A stretch of DNA of 13,740 bases from Acidobacteriaceae bacterium (GCA_003156235.1 PMGP01000154.1:1-13740), one strand, 5' to 3'. Shown: positions 1-8,169, counted from the first letter of the stretch. Numbers and translations: made by a program. Notes: generated from the letters alone by a model not told the origin.

Positions 1-1
1 G

Positions 2-292
2 GGTGAGTTTGCTCCGTTGGAAGAGTATGCAACGCGGTCCTTGCAGCCCTCCCAAATCAAAGGCCACTCGTGGGCGGCGGTTTGGCGAGACAAGGAAGCA
101 AAGACCGAGATTGGCTTGTACGACGAGGAGAGATTTATCTTCAAACCGGTTTACGCTGTCTCCGGTCTGCACTTCGATAGCCGGCAGATGTGGATTGACG
201 AAGAGAAGCTCCATGCATTCATCGTGTATGGAGGCCATCTGCTACGCGTGGCTTTGCCGGATATTTCCAGATCTGAAGGAGACGCGCGGTAA
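2..292 (+). CDS. Hypothetical protein, C-terminal part (cut by window edge)
   Basis: An open frame runs from the left edge to a TAA at 290-292 and gives about 96 codons. No start is needed inside the window: the frame is already open at base 2, and the TTG at 17 has no convincing ribosome binding site, so this is most likely the end of a longer gene. The product is soluble-looking and mixed alpha/beta, with aromatic-rich strands (ERFIFKPVYAV, HAFIVYGGHLLRVALP) and no membrane segment or signal peptide. I do not recognise a family. It converges on the VWA gene of the minus-strand operon, with only 28 bases between the two stops and no clear terminator. The competing frame starting at base 3 is rich in Arg, Ser and Cys and looks like a shadow. 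Confidence 0.55.
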   Translation, partial: GEFAPLEEYATRSLQPSQIKGHSWAAVWRDKEAKTEIGLYDEERFIFKPVYAVSGLHFDSRQMWIDEEKLHAFIVYGGHLLRVALPDISRSEGDAR

Positions 293-320
293 AGCGCATG
301 TCATCGCTTGTTCGGCACTC

Positions 321-1475
321 CTATGCCCCCCGAATGAGCGCGATCTCCTGGCCTGCTGCCCATTGCTGAATATCCTGACGGGTTAGAGCGGTGGCCATCA
401 GGTCGGGAAACTGGTCAGGCGTGCAGGCGAAGACGGGGCAGCCCATGCTGGCAATCTGTTCTGCATGCGCGGAGTTGTATCCGGGGTGACCGTCATCGGA
501 GAGTGCAAGCAGAACGATTACGTTGACTCCGCTTTGTTTGAATGCGGCAACGCGAGCCAGCATGGATTTGGCGTCGCCGCCTTCGTAGAGGTCAGTAATC
601 AGCACGAGGTGCGTCTTGGCGGGATGCTCGATCTTCTGTTCGCAGTAGGCCAGCGCAGCATTGATGTCGGTGCCGCCGCCAAGCTGTACGCCAAAGAGAA
701 CTTCAACGGGATCGGCCAGTTGCTCGGTGAGATCGACAATCGCTGTATCGAAGCAGATGAGTTTGGTGTCGATGCCGGGGACCGAGGCCATCACGGCTGC
801 AAAGATCGAAGAGTAGACCACGGATGTGGCCATGGAGCCGGACTGATCGACACACAGAACGACCTGATCGAGATTGGCGCGCGTCTTTGATTTGCGTGCA
901 TAGCCGATGAGTGTTTCTGGAACGATGCTCTTATGTTCGGCCTGGTAATGGCGAAGGTTGGCGCCGATGGTGCGGCCCCAGTCGATGTCGCTGGCGCGCG
1001 GTTTGCGTGTGCGTTGGGAGCGGTTGAGAGCGCTGCGCAGGAGTTCTGTGGTTTTGTGCTCAAGACGAGCCATAAGCGCATCCACCACTTTGCGAACAAC
1101 CTGGCGCGCGGTTTCCTTGGTCTTCTCAGGGATGGCGGAGCGCAGAGAGATCAGGTCGGCAACGAGATGCACATCGGCTTCCAGCGTGGCCAGAAACTCC
1201 GGCTCCAGCATCAGCGATTTGAGGTTCAAGCGCTCGAAGGCGTCTCTCTGAATGATCTGCACGACCGAGGTTGGGAAAAACTCGCGAATGTCGCCCAGCC
1301 AGCGCGCTACGCGCGGCGAAGATGCACCGAGACCGCCGCGCGACTTGGTCTGCTCCGGAGCGTTGTAAAGAGCCGAGAGCGCCGCGCTCAGTCTCTGATC
1401 CGACTCGCAGAGATCGGATTGGCCGGCCTCGCCGAGCGCGAGTTGCCAGCGGCGCTTGCGTTCATTCGGGTTCAT
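321..1475 (-). CDS. VWA domain protein with MIDAS (YehP-like), last gene of MoxR operon
   Basis: A 384-residue cytoplasmic protein. An alpha-helical N-terminal half (residues 1-200) is followed by a von Willebrand A domain (about 203-370). The metal-ion-dependent adhesion site is complete: DQSGS at 210-214 (D210, S212, S214), T269 in GGGTD, and D295 in LITD. VWA proteins encoded beside MoxR ATPases typically use this site to bind a partner or substrate and hand it to the ATPase. The length is close to E. coli YehP (378 residues). The ATG at 1475 overlaps the TGA of the DUF5682 gene as ATGA and has a strong GGAGG six bases upstream, so translation is probably coupled but also independently primed. 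No signal peptide or transmembrane helix is seen. The VWA call is secure; the role within this operon is inferred. Confidence 0.93.
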   Translation of the reverse strand: MNPNERKRRWQLALGEAGQSDLCESDQRLSAALSALYNAPEQTKSRGGLGASSPRVARWLGDIREFFPTSVVQIIQRDAFERLNLKSLMLEPEFLATLEADVHLVADLISLRSAIPEKTKETARQVVRKVVDALMARLEHKTTELLRSALNRSQRTRKPRASDIDWGRTIGANLRHYQAEHKSIVPETLIGYARKSKTRANLDQVVLCVDQSGSMATSVVYSSIFAAVMASVPGIDTKLICFDTAIVDLTEQLADPVEVLFGVQLGGGTDINAALAYCEQKIEHPAKTHLVLITDLYEGGDAKSMLARVAAFKQSGVNVIVLLALSDDGHPGYNSAHAEQIASMGCPVFACTPDQFPDLMATALTRQDIQQWAAGQEIALIRGA

Positions 1476-3745
1476 GACTGACCTCCGATACCGAGAATCC
1501 GATAGAGCAAAGGTAGCGCCTCGGAGAACGGACCATCCTCGGCAGTGCCGTGCGCCGCGGTCATTCCTGAATCCTGCATAGGCCCTTTCGCAATGCTCTC
1601 CATCAAGCGGCGGCGCGCGATACTATCGAAGCCTGTAAAGCTGCGCCGCAACAACGGCAACGACGCAATGAAGTCTTCTTCTCGGAGTTCGCACAGCCAA
1701 GTATCGACCAGTTGCAGCAGAGAGTGATCTTGAAGAATAATCTCAGAGCCGCCGCTGAGAAAGCATTCAAGAAAGGCTCCGGCGTTCTCCAACTCCTGCC
1801 CGCTGGTGTGGCGCGAGAAGGCCGCGGCCACAGTGGGCAATTCCCAGGCGCGAAGTTCGTGCAAGCGGCGCAGGCTCAAACCGGCCACGGGCGCGGCGAC
1901 CTGATCGTCTTCGACCATGAGCGCAAGTTGATGCCGCCACGAATGCGAGAGTGCTTCATCGGCAAAGAGGCCGAGCGCTTCATCATAACCGCGCATGGCC
2001 TGCACGCGCGCCGCTGCCGCCTCGCGATCAAGGCTGTGCGAGCCGACGCGGACTCCCGCGTTTACCTCGATGCTCATTGCAAGGATCAGCGCGCGCAGAG
2101 CTTCTTCAGGTAATTTGCGCGCGGCTCCATAGCGAAGAACGCGCACCAGCGGCGCAATGGCATTCATCAGATCGGTAATGTCGCTGGCATGGATGGCCGC
2201 AGCTTGCAGGCGCTCGATGCACTGCGTGGCTGCATCGGGAAGGTCGGCGACCAAAGCGGCACGGATCATCTCGGCCAGCGCGGTGACGGAGTTCGATGCC
2301 TGTGCGCGTTCCAGCGTCCAATTGCCAGCGGACTGCTCGATGGTGACGCCATGAATGAGCGCCTCGGCAAGCGCGACAGAAAGCTCCGGAACCCAGCGCA
2401 GCATCCACACTTCGCGAAAGGTTCCGCGGCCGCTTTCGGCTTCAACCAAACGCCCCCACGGAACTTGAATCAGTGTCAGGCGATGCAGGAGCGTAGACTT
2501 CAACAGACCGGCCTCGGTGCGAAGATCGAGGCGTAGCTCGCGATCAAGACCCTCCGGCTTGAGGCGCGTCTTCTTTTGCCAGAGTGTGAGATCGCGGGCC
2601 AACGGCATCTGCGGCACATGCTCATCGATTTCGCCGACGCGCTCGCCAATATAGAGCTTGCGCTGAATCAATGCTAGCGCGACCTCATCTCCATAACAGA
2701 GCGTGGCCAGCGATGCTTCACGCATCTCGGCGAGGCCTGGCATTTGGATACCGCGCAATGCAGCCAGCCCCAGGGCGAGCCTTGCGGCCTCAATCGCAGA
2801 AGCAGTCGGTGCGGGATAGCCTTCGCTGCGTAGCAGGGCCGTGGTCTTTGCCTGCCATACAGCGGCAAAACTCTCAGGAGCCGGCGTCTCGCTGGCAGCA
2901 TAAAGCGACCACAAGTGACGATACCATCCAGGCGAGAGTACACCTGCTCCATAACCGGAACGAAAGCTCAAACGGCTGTCGGTCCAGGGAACCCAAGTAG
3001 CTTCAACCTTGATCCTGGGAAGATCTTTCGTCATTGCCTTGTCGTCGACAATTTTAGATGGAGCGCGCAAGGCGCTGAGGTGCCATGCTCCGCAGATCAC
3101 GGCGATGTTGCCCTCGTGCTCTTTGAGCGCCTGACGAATATGAGTGCGCATGAAGGCTTCACGCTGCGTGTGCCGCATAGTCTCTGTCTCGCTCATTGCG
3201 CCGGTTTCAGTTTGATAGGCGCGCGCTTCTGTCATGGCCTCTTCAATGGCGGCAAATACGGAGAGCGCGTGCTGGCCGGCATCTGCTGGCTGGCCTCCAG
3301 TTTGTTCTATGAGCGTATTCCAGAAGGCTTCTCCATCTTCATATCCGGCGGCTTCGGCGAGCAGGTCGAGGGGGTCGGAACTGTGCGCTGTATCAGACTT
3401 TTCACCGTCTTCATGTTTGGAAAGAGCCAGTGAGACGCCTGCCGGCCAATCGATGAAACGTACCGGACGATGCCGATCAGAAGCCCAGCGCAAAGCCTGC
3501 CACTCAGGAGAAAACTCCGCGAAGGGATAGAAGGATGCGGCTGTTGAATCTTCACTTGCGTAGAGCAGCAGAGCCACCGGCGGCACCATGCCTTCCTCGG
3601 CGGCATAAGGAATGAGCGCATCCGCTTCGGGCGGCCCTTCGACCAGAACGCAGGCGGGGTCCAGCGCGTCGAGCGCCTGCCGCAACAGCGCGGAGGAGCC
3701 TGGCCCGTGATGCCTGATGCCCAGCAGATGAAGGCGCTCGTCCAA
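1472..3745 (-). CDS. DUF5682 family protein (YehM-like), possible Tiki/TraB-type enzyme domain
   Basis: A 757-residue protein read from a TTG at 3745. The open frame extends upstream to 3934, but that extension (Arg/Cys-rich) lies inside the ATPase gene and looks like shadow. The TTG follows the ATPase stop by two bases and has GAGAGG ten bases ahead, and the length then matches E. coli YehM (about 759). An in-frame ATG at 3787 is the alternative. The N-terminal 230 residues contain GIRH at 9-12, VEGPPE with E36, R195 in TQREAFM and GAWH at 219-222: two GxxH motifs with a Glu and an Arg, the layout of the Tiki/TraB/EreA-like superfamily. The remaining 500 residues look helical and repeat-like, without membrane segments. 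Family membership is recognised from the sequence pattern; enzymatic activity is my inference. It is probably the effector or substrate-handling partner of the MoxR ATPase and VWA protein encoded on either side. Confidence 0.88.
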   Translation of the reverse strand: MDERLHLLGIRHHGPGSSALLRQALDALDPACVLVEGPPEADALIPYAAEEGMVPPVALLLYASEDSTAASFYPFAEFSPEWQALRWASDRHRPVRFIDWPAGVSLALSKHEDGEKSDTAHSSDPLDLLAEAAGYEDGEAFWNTLIEQTGGQPADAGQHALSVFAAIEEAMTEARAYQTETGAMSETETMRHTQREAFMRTHIRQALKEHEGNIAVICGAWHLSALRAPSKIVDDKAMTKDLPRIKVEATWVPWTDSRLSFRSGYGAGVLSPGWYRHLWSLYAASETPAPESFAAVWQAKTTALLRSEGYPAPTASAIEAARLALGLAALRGIQMPGLAEMREASLATLCYGDEVALALIQRKLYIGERVGEIDEHVPQMPLARDLTLWQKKTRLKPEGLDRELRLDLRTEAGLLKSTLLHRLTLIQVPWGRLVEAESGRGTFREVWMLRWVPELSVALAEALIHGVTIEQSAGNWTLERAQASNSVTALAEMIRAALVADLPDAATQCIERLQAAAIHASDITDLMNAIAPLVRVLRYGAARKLPEEALRALILAMSIEVNAGVRVGSHSLDREAAAARVQAMRGYDEALGLFADEALSHSWRHQLALMVEDDQVAAPVAGLSLRRLHELRAWELPTVAAAFSRHTSGQELENAGAFLECFLSGGSEIILQDHSLLQLVDTWLCELREEDFIASLPLLRRSFTGFDSIARRRLMESIAKGPMQDSGMTAAHGTAEDGPFSEALPLLYRILGIGGQS
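1482..1486 (-). promoter_or_regulatory. Ribosome binding site of the VWA gene
   Basis: GGAGG on the minus strand, six bases before the ATG at 1475 and inside the last codons of the DUF5682 gene. It fixes the VWA start at the ATGA overlap. Confidence 0.8.
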
Positions 3746-3747
3746 GG

Positions 3748-4830
3748 CTAAAGAACCTCTCGAATCGCAGTGTAAAGATCGCTCCATCCATCGCGCGTAC
3801 GCACCACGCTTTCCAGATACTCTTGCAGGGCGACGGTGTCTTGCACAGGATCTTTCACGACTGCGCCGACAAGATTGCTGGCCAGACTCACGGCGTCCAT
3901 CTCTCCATCGCCGAAGTGCGCCGCAGAGGCCCATGCACTGACGCCAACCGAGATAGCCTCTGCCGTAGAGAGAGAACCGGTCGAGGTCTTGAGCTTGATT
4001 TTGCCGTTGAGCGTCTTGCCTTCGCGCAGTTCGCGGAAGAGCGTTACGATGCGCACGATTTCTTGATCCGCGGGACGAATCGGCGGCAGGCTCAAGTTGG
4101 TTCCAATCTCGCGCACACGCTTCAACACGATTCCGGTTTCTTCTTCGAGCGTTGCCGGCGAGGGAAGAACAACGACGTTGAAGCGCCGCTTGAGCGCGGA
4201 GGAGAGATCGTTGACTCCCTTGTCACGATTGTTGGCCGTGGCAATCACATTGAAGCCGCGTCGGGCCTCAACGGCTGTATCCAGTTCTGGAATGGGCAGT
4301 GTTTTTTCGGAGAGAACCGTGATCAGCGTGTCCTGCACGTCCGATCCCATGCGCGTCAGCTCTTCAAAGCGCACCAGCGTTCCCTCTTCCATGGCGCGCG
4401 TCAAAGGCGTCTTCACCAGTGCTTCGCGCGATGGGCCTTTGGCCAGCAGTAGCGCATAGTTCCATCCGTAGCGAATTTGATTTTCATCCGTGCCAGCAGT
4501 GCATTGAATCATGCGCTGCGAAGAGCCAGAGATGGCCGCCGCAAGATGCTCGGAGACCCACGACTTCGCAGTACCGGGCAGGCCGAGCAGCAACAGAGCG
4601 CGGTCGGTTGCCAGTGTTGCCACAGCCGTCTCAATCAGCCTGCGATTGCCCACATATTTGGCGCTGATCGTGGTTCCGTCCGCGGCCTTTCCGCCCAGGA
4701 TATAGGTCACGACGGCCTGCGGAGACAGGCGCCAGTTGGCCGGTCGTGGCCGGTCGTCGCCCTGGCTCAGTGCCTTCAGTTCGTCAGCATAGATCTCTTC
4801 AGCGCTCAGGCGCAGTCTTTCATTACTCAT
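3748..4830 (-). CDS. MoxR-type AAA+ ATPase, YehL subfamily-like
   Basis: A 360-residue AAA+ chaperone-like ATPase. Walker A is GLPGTAKS (83-90), Walker B LVRFEE (152-157), sensor 1 is N200 in VIATANN, and the arginine-finger region is SSALKRRF (210-217). A helical lid domain follows. MoxR ATPases form ring oligomers that remodel or activate partner proteins together with VWA proteins; the length equals that of E. coli YehL (about 362). I take the ATG at 4830, which overlaps the upstream stop by eight bases (ATGAGTAA); a TTG at 4839 is the only longer choice. The Shine-Dalgarno signal is weak for the ATG (GGAG 13 bases upstream), so translation may rely on coupling to the DUF5691 gene. No defect is visible in the ATPase motifs, so an active enzyme is expected. 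Assignment to the YehL branch rests on the neighbours and length, not on a tree. Confidence 0.92.
   Translation of the reverse strand: MSNERLRLSAEEIYADELKALSQGDDRPRPANWRLSPQAVVTYILGGKAADGTTISAKYVGNRRLIETAVATLATDRALLLLGLPGTAKSWVSEHLAAAISGSSQRMIQCTAGTDENQIRYGWNYALLLAKGPSREALVKTPLTRAMEEGTLVRFEELTRMGSDVQDTLITVLSEKTLPIPELDTAVEARRGFNVIATANNRDKGVNDLSSALKRRFNVVVLPSPATLEEETGIVLKRVREIGTNLSLPPIRPADQEIVRIVTLFRELREGKTLNGKIKLKTSTGSLSTAEAISVGVSAWASAAHFGDGEMDAVSLASNLVGAVVKDPVQDTVALQEYLESVVRTRDGWSDLYTAIREVL
3756..3761 (-). promoter_or_regulatory. Ribosome binding site supporting the TTG start of the DUF5682 gene
   Basis: GAGAGG on the minus strand, ten bases before the TTG at 3745 and just inside the 3' end of the ATPase gene. 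It favours the TTG over the in-frame ATG at 3787. Spacing is slightly long, so the support is moderate. Confidence 0.5.
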
Positions 4831-6268
4831 GGTGTCCAACTTTCTCCAGTGAATCCAAAATATCCAGCAAAGACAACGCGGTCAGGGTGAGGGGCGCATC
4901 CAGCGATGCGAACTGATTGCGCAGGCGATCGCGTAACGGACTTGGACAAACCGCAGCCAGCAATTCCATCCACTCTGGCCCAGCCTTCTTTTCGTCCAGC
5001 AAATTGGCAAGCCAGCGCGAGGAGCGAAGAACCGTCTCCATCAGCGCCTCCGGCACAGGTGCTTCCAACGAACGATGCAGCCAACTCCATGCAGCATACG
5101 ATGCAGGAGGTTTGCCGGCGTAAGGCCGAACCAGAATCTCAGCCCAGCGCAACCGCTCATCTGTGGGCATCAAACCGAGATCCTGCACACCGCACAAACT
5201 CATCTGCTCCCACGCATCCTTGAGCCGGCTGCTGACGATTTGCTCAAGCAGATCCAGCCGTCTGTCCTGCGTGGCCATCAAAGCCAGCGCCAGCATCAGC
5301 TTCTCGTCCTTCTCGGCAGCATCGATCATCGCCGCCTCGTTCATGTCGAGGGCTAGCGCCAGTTCGCTGCAACTGACTTCACTGAAGGCGTTGCGAATCC
5401 ATAGCCTGGCTTCATGCTCTTTCACCGTCGCAGGCAACTCCAGCGTCAGAGTCGCGCGTTTTTTCAGCAGCCCAGAGGTCGAACGGTGCATTCTTTCCAT
5501 GCACGCCTTGAGCGCCGGATGATCGGCGTCTCGGCCTGTAATGCGCGCCAAAAATCTCTGCGCCAGCGAGCGCACACGCGGCGCGCGATCCTTCGCCAAC
5601 CCCTCCAGAAACGTCTGATCGCCGCTGTTCAGGCCGGTTTCGAGAGCTGTCAGCACCCGCACCCGCGCATCGGCATTCTCTTGGGCCCAATTTGCCTCAA
5701 CGAGAGTCCGCGCCGCCGCTGCATCTTCTTTGCGGCGATCCATGATGAACCGCGCTCGCTGCGCCAGCGGAGCTTGCGACCAGTTCGTCTCATCCAACGC
5801 ATCCGCAAAAAAATAGTTTTGCTGTGCGGCAGTCGAATCGTTTTGCTGCGCGGCCCAATGCTGCGCGGTCAAGCCAAGCTGCTCGGCATATGCGCGCACA
5901 AAGCCATCAATCCTGGGAAGATCGAATGGATGAGGCCGCACCTTCAACCGTCCGAAGGCCCATGCCAGCGCAAGTTCCAAATCGTCTGAAGTTTTCTTCT
6001 CCTTCAAAATCCGGATTAGAGTGCGCCTCATACGATTGGGAAGGATATTGCGCTCGTCGTGAATGCTTGGTTCCGTATTGAAGTTTGCCGGAGGCAGCGG
6101 TCGCTCGAAGCGCAGCGCCTGTGCGGTCAGGCTCAACGCATTGAGCGTGCCGGTCGTCGTATCGCCGCGCTCCAGCTCTGCCAGGCCGATTGCAAAGTTG
6201 ATCGGCTGGCGGTTTGTGCCGGCCAGCAACGCGGGTAGGGCTTGCGCCTTCAATGTGGTTGCGTTCAT
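4823..6268 (-). CDS. DUF5691-type helical-repeat protein of the MoxR operon
   Basis: A 481-residue, almost entirely helical protein (many Leu/Ala/Arg helices). A stretch around residues 200-250 resembles HEAT-type repeats, with pattern ARVRVLTALETG then RAPRVRSLAQRFL. There is no catalytic motif, signal peptide or transmembrane segment. The start is taken at the ATG at 6268, which overlaps the TGA of the SWIM gene as ATGA and has GGGTGAG three bases ahead; the longer frame to 6331 lies inside the SWIM gene. Its place between a SWIM protein and a MoxR ATPase, and its general composition, fit the DUF5691 proteins found in such clusters. The family name is from memory and was not checked by profile. 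It is likely a scaffold or adaptor. Confidence 0.75.
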   Translation of the reverse strand: MNATTLKAQALPALLAGTNRQPINFAIGLAELERGDTTTGTLNALSLTAQALRFERPLPPANFNTEPSIHDERNILPNRMRRTLIRILKEKKTSDDLELALAWAFGRLKVRPHPFDLPRIDGFVRAYAEQLGLTAQHWAAQQNDSTAAQQNYFFADALDETNWSQAPLAQRARFIMDRRKEDAAAARTLVEANWAQENADARVRVLTALETGLNSGDQTFLEGLAKDRAPRVRSLAQRFLARITGRDADHPALKACMERMHRSTSGLLKKRATLTLELPATVKEHEARLWIRNAFSEVSCSELALALDMNEAAMIDAAEKDEKLMLALALMATQDRRLDLLEQIVSSRLKDAWEQMSLCGVQDLGLMPTDERLRWAEILVRPYAGKPPASYAAWSWLHRSLEAPVPEALMETVLRSSRWLANLLDEKKAGPEWMELLAAVCPSPLRDRLRNQFASLDAPLTLTALSLLDILDSLEKVGHHE

Positions 6269-7692
6269 GCGCTCACCCATCGGCCCAACTCGGTTTGCGC
6301 CCAGCTCAGCGTAAGAGAGTACCCGTTCCACAGCCCGATTGCATCCAGTGTATCGAGACTCAAAAGGGGAGTTGCCAGTGAGAATTGAGCAGGCGACAGA
6401 GGAAGCGCCAACGGTTCCGCCGTCTCCGTGCTGTCACAAACAAAAAGCTGCGTACCGTGCCGCCGCACTCTTGCGCCACGGATGCAAAGAGGAAACACGT
6501 CGATCCAGGGCAGCAACTGCATGGCCTGTTCGTAGCTTCGATATGCATCGCTCAGGCTCTGTTCAGGAATCTCCAAACCATCGTCCGAAGCAACGGCACC
6601 GCTCAACGACCGAGCGATCTGGGCACGCATAGGAATCGCGGATGGATAGAAGACCAGTTCCGCTTCAACGCGATCACCGACGCTGTAACCGCTCGATGCC
6701 GCGCCGGTTGCGACAGGAACGAAATCGATCAGCACGGCAAAGCGCGGCGCATCCTGCTCCGTCTCGCGCCATAGCCATGTCTCCAGCCTCCGTAGGCGAT
6801 CCGGTTGCACTTCGCTCAGCGTCGCCACTACGTGCCACGTTGCTTGCACCCGCAACGCATTTAAGTCCGCCAAAAGCGCCTCGCGGCTGATCGACCATCC
6901 AATCGCTTGACGCACATCGGCCTTGAGTCCCGCAGGCAGCGCTTCCGCGTCTTCGCTCTGGCGGCGATACGCTGCGGAGAGCAATCGAATCTGACCAAGT
7001 TCTTGAATTGTCGCCGTCGGACGCACCGCTTCGGGCAAGCTGAACAGACGCGACGGCAGGCTTTCCAGGCGCGCGGCAAGGCCAGAGCTCTTGGCATCCA
7101 CCAGCCGCTGCGCAATCAACTTGCATGCCTGCGCGGAATGGGCCGCAAAGCCAGCCAGACCACGGTCTACTTGATCAGAGATCCACAGATCCAGATCGTC
7201 AAAACCGGCCAGAATTGCATCCTCCCGTTCCTGGCGATTGCGCTCTCGTGCCACCGCCGCGCGGGCTTCAGCTTTGGGATCGGTTTTTGCTTCCGGATCG
7301 CCGGAACCGGCTGCTTCGATGGATGCCTTGGAACCGCCTTCGCTGGGCGTTGCCACCGTTGGGCCTCGCCGTCGCGACAGCCAATCGTTTACCCAGACAG
7401 GAACCGCTGCCACGCCGAAACTGAGCTTGCCGTCAGCACGCAGCCACATCAGTGCAAGCGAGTGCTTGCAGGGAAATTTACGGCTGGGGCAAGTGCATTT
7501 ATACCCCGCATCAATTTCTGATACAACCACGCGGTAGGGCGTTGATCCCGACCCCTGGCACTCCCCCCAGATCAGGCCCGCATCATTCGATGCCAAGGCA
7601 GGCCAACTTCCCGCCTTCAGCAGCTTCCGCGCCGCATCCAAGGAGGGCTGATCGGGCGCCAGCGCTTCCACATTCTCCAGACTCAGTGCCAT
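6265..7692 (-). CDS. SWIM zinc-finger protein, first gene of MoxR operon (YehQ-like)
   Basis: A 475-residue protein. The SWIM zinc finger is at residues 66-77: C66-x-C68-x6-C75-x-H77 (CTCPSRKFPCKH), preceded by the usual strand-rich segment (YRVVVSEIDAGYKC). SWIM fingers bind zinc and mediate DNA or protein contacts. Residues about 105-165 form an Ala/Glu/Arg-rich charged linker, followed by a long domain with helical then strand-rich parts that I cannot name. The ATG at 7692 has TAAGG six bases upstream. It is the promoter-proximal gene of a five-gene operon; E. coli yehQ, in the yehL/M/P cluster, also encodes a SWIM protein, so a shared role as targeting or recognition subunit is plausible but inferred. 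The finger itself is intact. Confidence 0.9.
   Translation of the reverse strand: MALSLENVEALAPDQPSLDAARKLLKAGSWPALASNDAGLIWGECQGSGSTPYRVVVSEIDAGYKCTCPSRKFPCKHSLALMWLRADGKLSFGVAAVPVWVNDWLSRRRGPTVATPSEGGSKASIEAAGSGDPEAKTDPKAEARAAVARERNRQEREDAILAGFDDLDLWISDQVDRGLAGFAAHSAQACKLIAQRLVDAKSSGLAARLESLPSRLFSLPEAVRPTATIQELGQIRLLSAAYRRQSEDAEALPAGLKADVRQAIGWSISREALLADLNALRVQATWHVVATLSEVQPDRLRRLETWLWRETEQDAPRFAVLIDFVPVATGAASSGYSVGDRVEAELVFYPSAIPMRAQIARSLSGAVASDDGLEIPEQSLSDAYRSYEQAMQLLPWIDVFPLCIRGARVRRHGTQLFVCDSTETAEPLALPLSPAQFSLATPLLSLDTLDAIGLWNGYSLTLSWAQTELGRWVSA
6272..6278 (-). promoter_or_regulatory. Ribosome binding site of the DUF5691-type gene
   Basis: GGGTGAG on the minus strand, three bases before the ATG at 6268. 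It supports the ATGA-overlap start rather than the longer frame. Confidence 0.55.
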
Positions 7693-7749
7693 GATCAGCC
7701 TTACTCATTAATCTACCTCATGCCCCGCCGGATTTCCGCAGCCGAACTT

Positions 7750-7764
7750 TGCATTCACAATGCA
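7750..7764. promoter_or_regulatory. Perfect palindrome in divergent promoter region, candidate operator
   Basis: TGCATT-CAC-AATGCA is a perfect 6-bp inverted repeat around a 3-bp spacer. It lies 58 bases from the SWIM start and 88 bases from the ABM start, in the only region that can hold promoters for both transcription units. This is the form of a dimeric repressor or activator site. No regulator gene is next to it, and no unambiguous -35/-10 pair was found nearby. Confidence 0.4.
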
Positions 7765-7852
7765 CGAATACATTGAGATTCACTAAACTGCGATCATGCC
7801 AACGGCTTGCCATTGCCGCTTGGCGTTAAGATAAGAGGCGGAGGCAGCTTTC

Positions 7853-8155
7853 ATGCTCATAGTCCACGTGCATGTACACGTCAAGCCCGAGTTGGGGGAG
7901 GAGTTCAGCCGGGCTACCGTCGAAAACGCCCGCGCCAGCATTCAAGAACCAGGCATTGTGCGCTTTGACGTCGTGCAGCAGCAGGACGATGCGACGCGCT
8001 TCGTGCTGATCGAAATCTATCGCGATACGGAGGCGGCGGCTGCACATAAGCAGACTGCTCACTACGCCAAGTGGCGCGATGCGGTTGCACCCATGATGGC
8101 CGAGCCACGCGCGAGCCTGAAGTACGAAGCCGTCTTCCCCGATTTACAAAGCTGA
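7853..8155 (+). CDS. ABM-superfamily (putative quinol monooxygenase) small protein
   Basis: A 100-residue single-domain protein with the ferredoxin-like pattern of antibiotic biosynthesis monooxygenase (ABM/YgiN/LsrG) proteins: an N-terminal strand rich in Val/His (MLIVHVHVHVKPE), a helix ending in N25-A-R-A-S, the characteristic strand EPGIVRFDVVQQQDD, then FVLIEIYRDTEAAAAH and the HYAKW segment. These small dimers oxidise quinols or isomerise small metabolites without cofactors. The ATG at 7853 has GGAGG eight bases upstream, a strong start. The stop lies 14 bases before the dehydrogenase gene, so the two are almost certainly co-transcribed. The substrate is unknown. Confidence 0.88.
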   Translation: MLIVHVHVHVKPELGEEFSRATVENARASIQEPGIVRFDVVQQQDDATRFVLIEIYRDTEAAAAHKQTAHYAKWRDAVAPMMAEPRASLKYEAVFPDLQS

Positions 8156-8169
8156 ACAAGGCTGAAACC

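Noticed and set aside
933..1481. Plus-strand 182-codon frame
   Set aside because: Antisense to the VWA gene, with no ribosome binding site and no recognisable motif. It is a GC-rich shadow.
3746..3934. N-terminal extension of the DUF5682 frame
   Set aside because: It overlaps the end of the ATPase gene, is Arg/Cys-rich and unlike the family N terminus. The TTG at 3745 fits better.
3823..4452. Plus-strand 209-codon frame
   Set aside because: Entirely antisense to the MoxR ATPase, whose Walker motifs are intact. The composition is shadow-like.
6907..7521. Plus-strand 204-codon frame
   Set aside because: Antisense to the SWIM protein gene, rich in Arg/Gln/Cys, no family pattern.
7807..7835. 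TTGCCA-N17-GATAAG promoter-like pair upstream of the ABM gene
   Set aside because: The implied transcription start would fall at or after the GGAGG ribosome binding site, so it is unlikely to be used.
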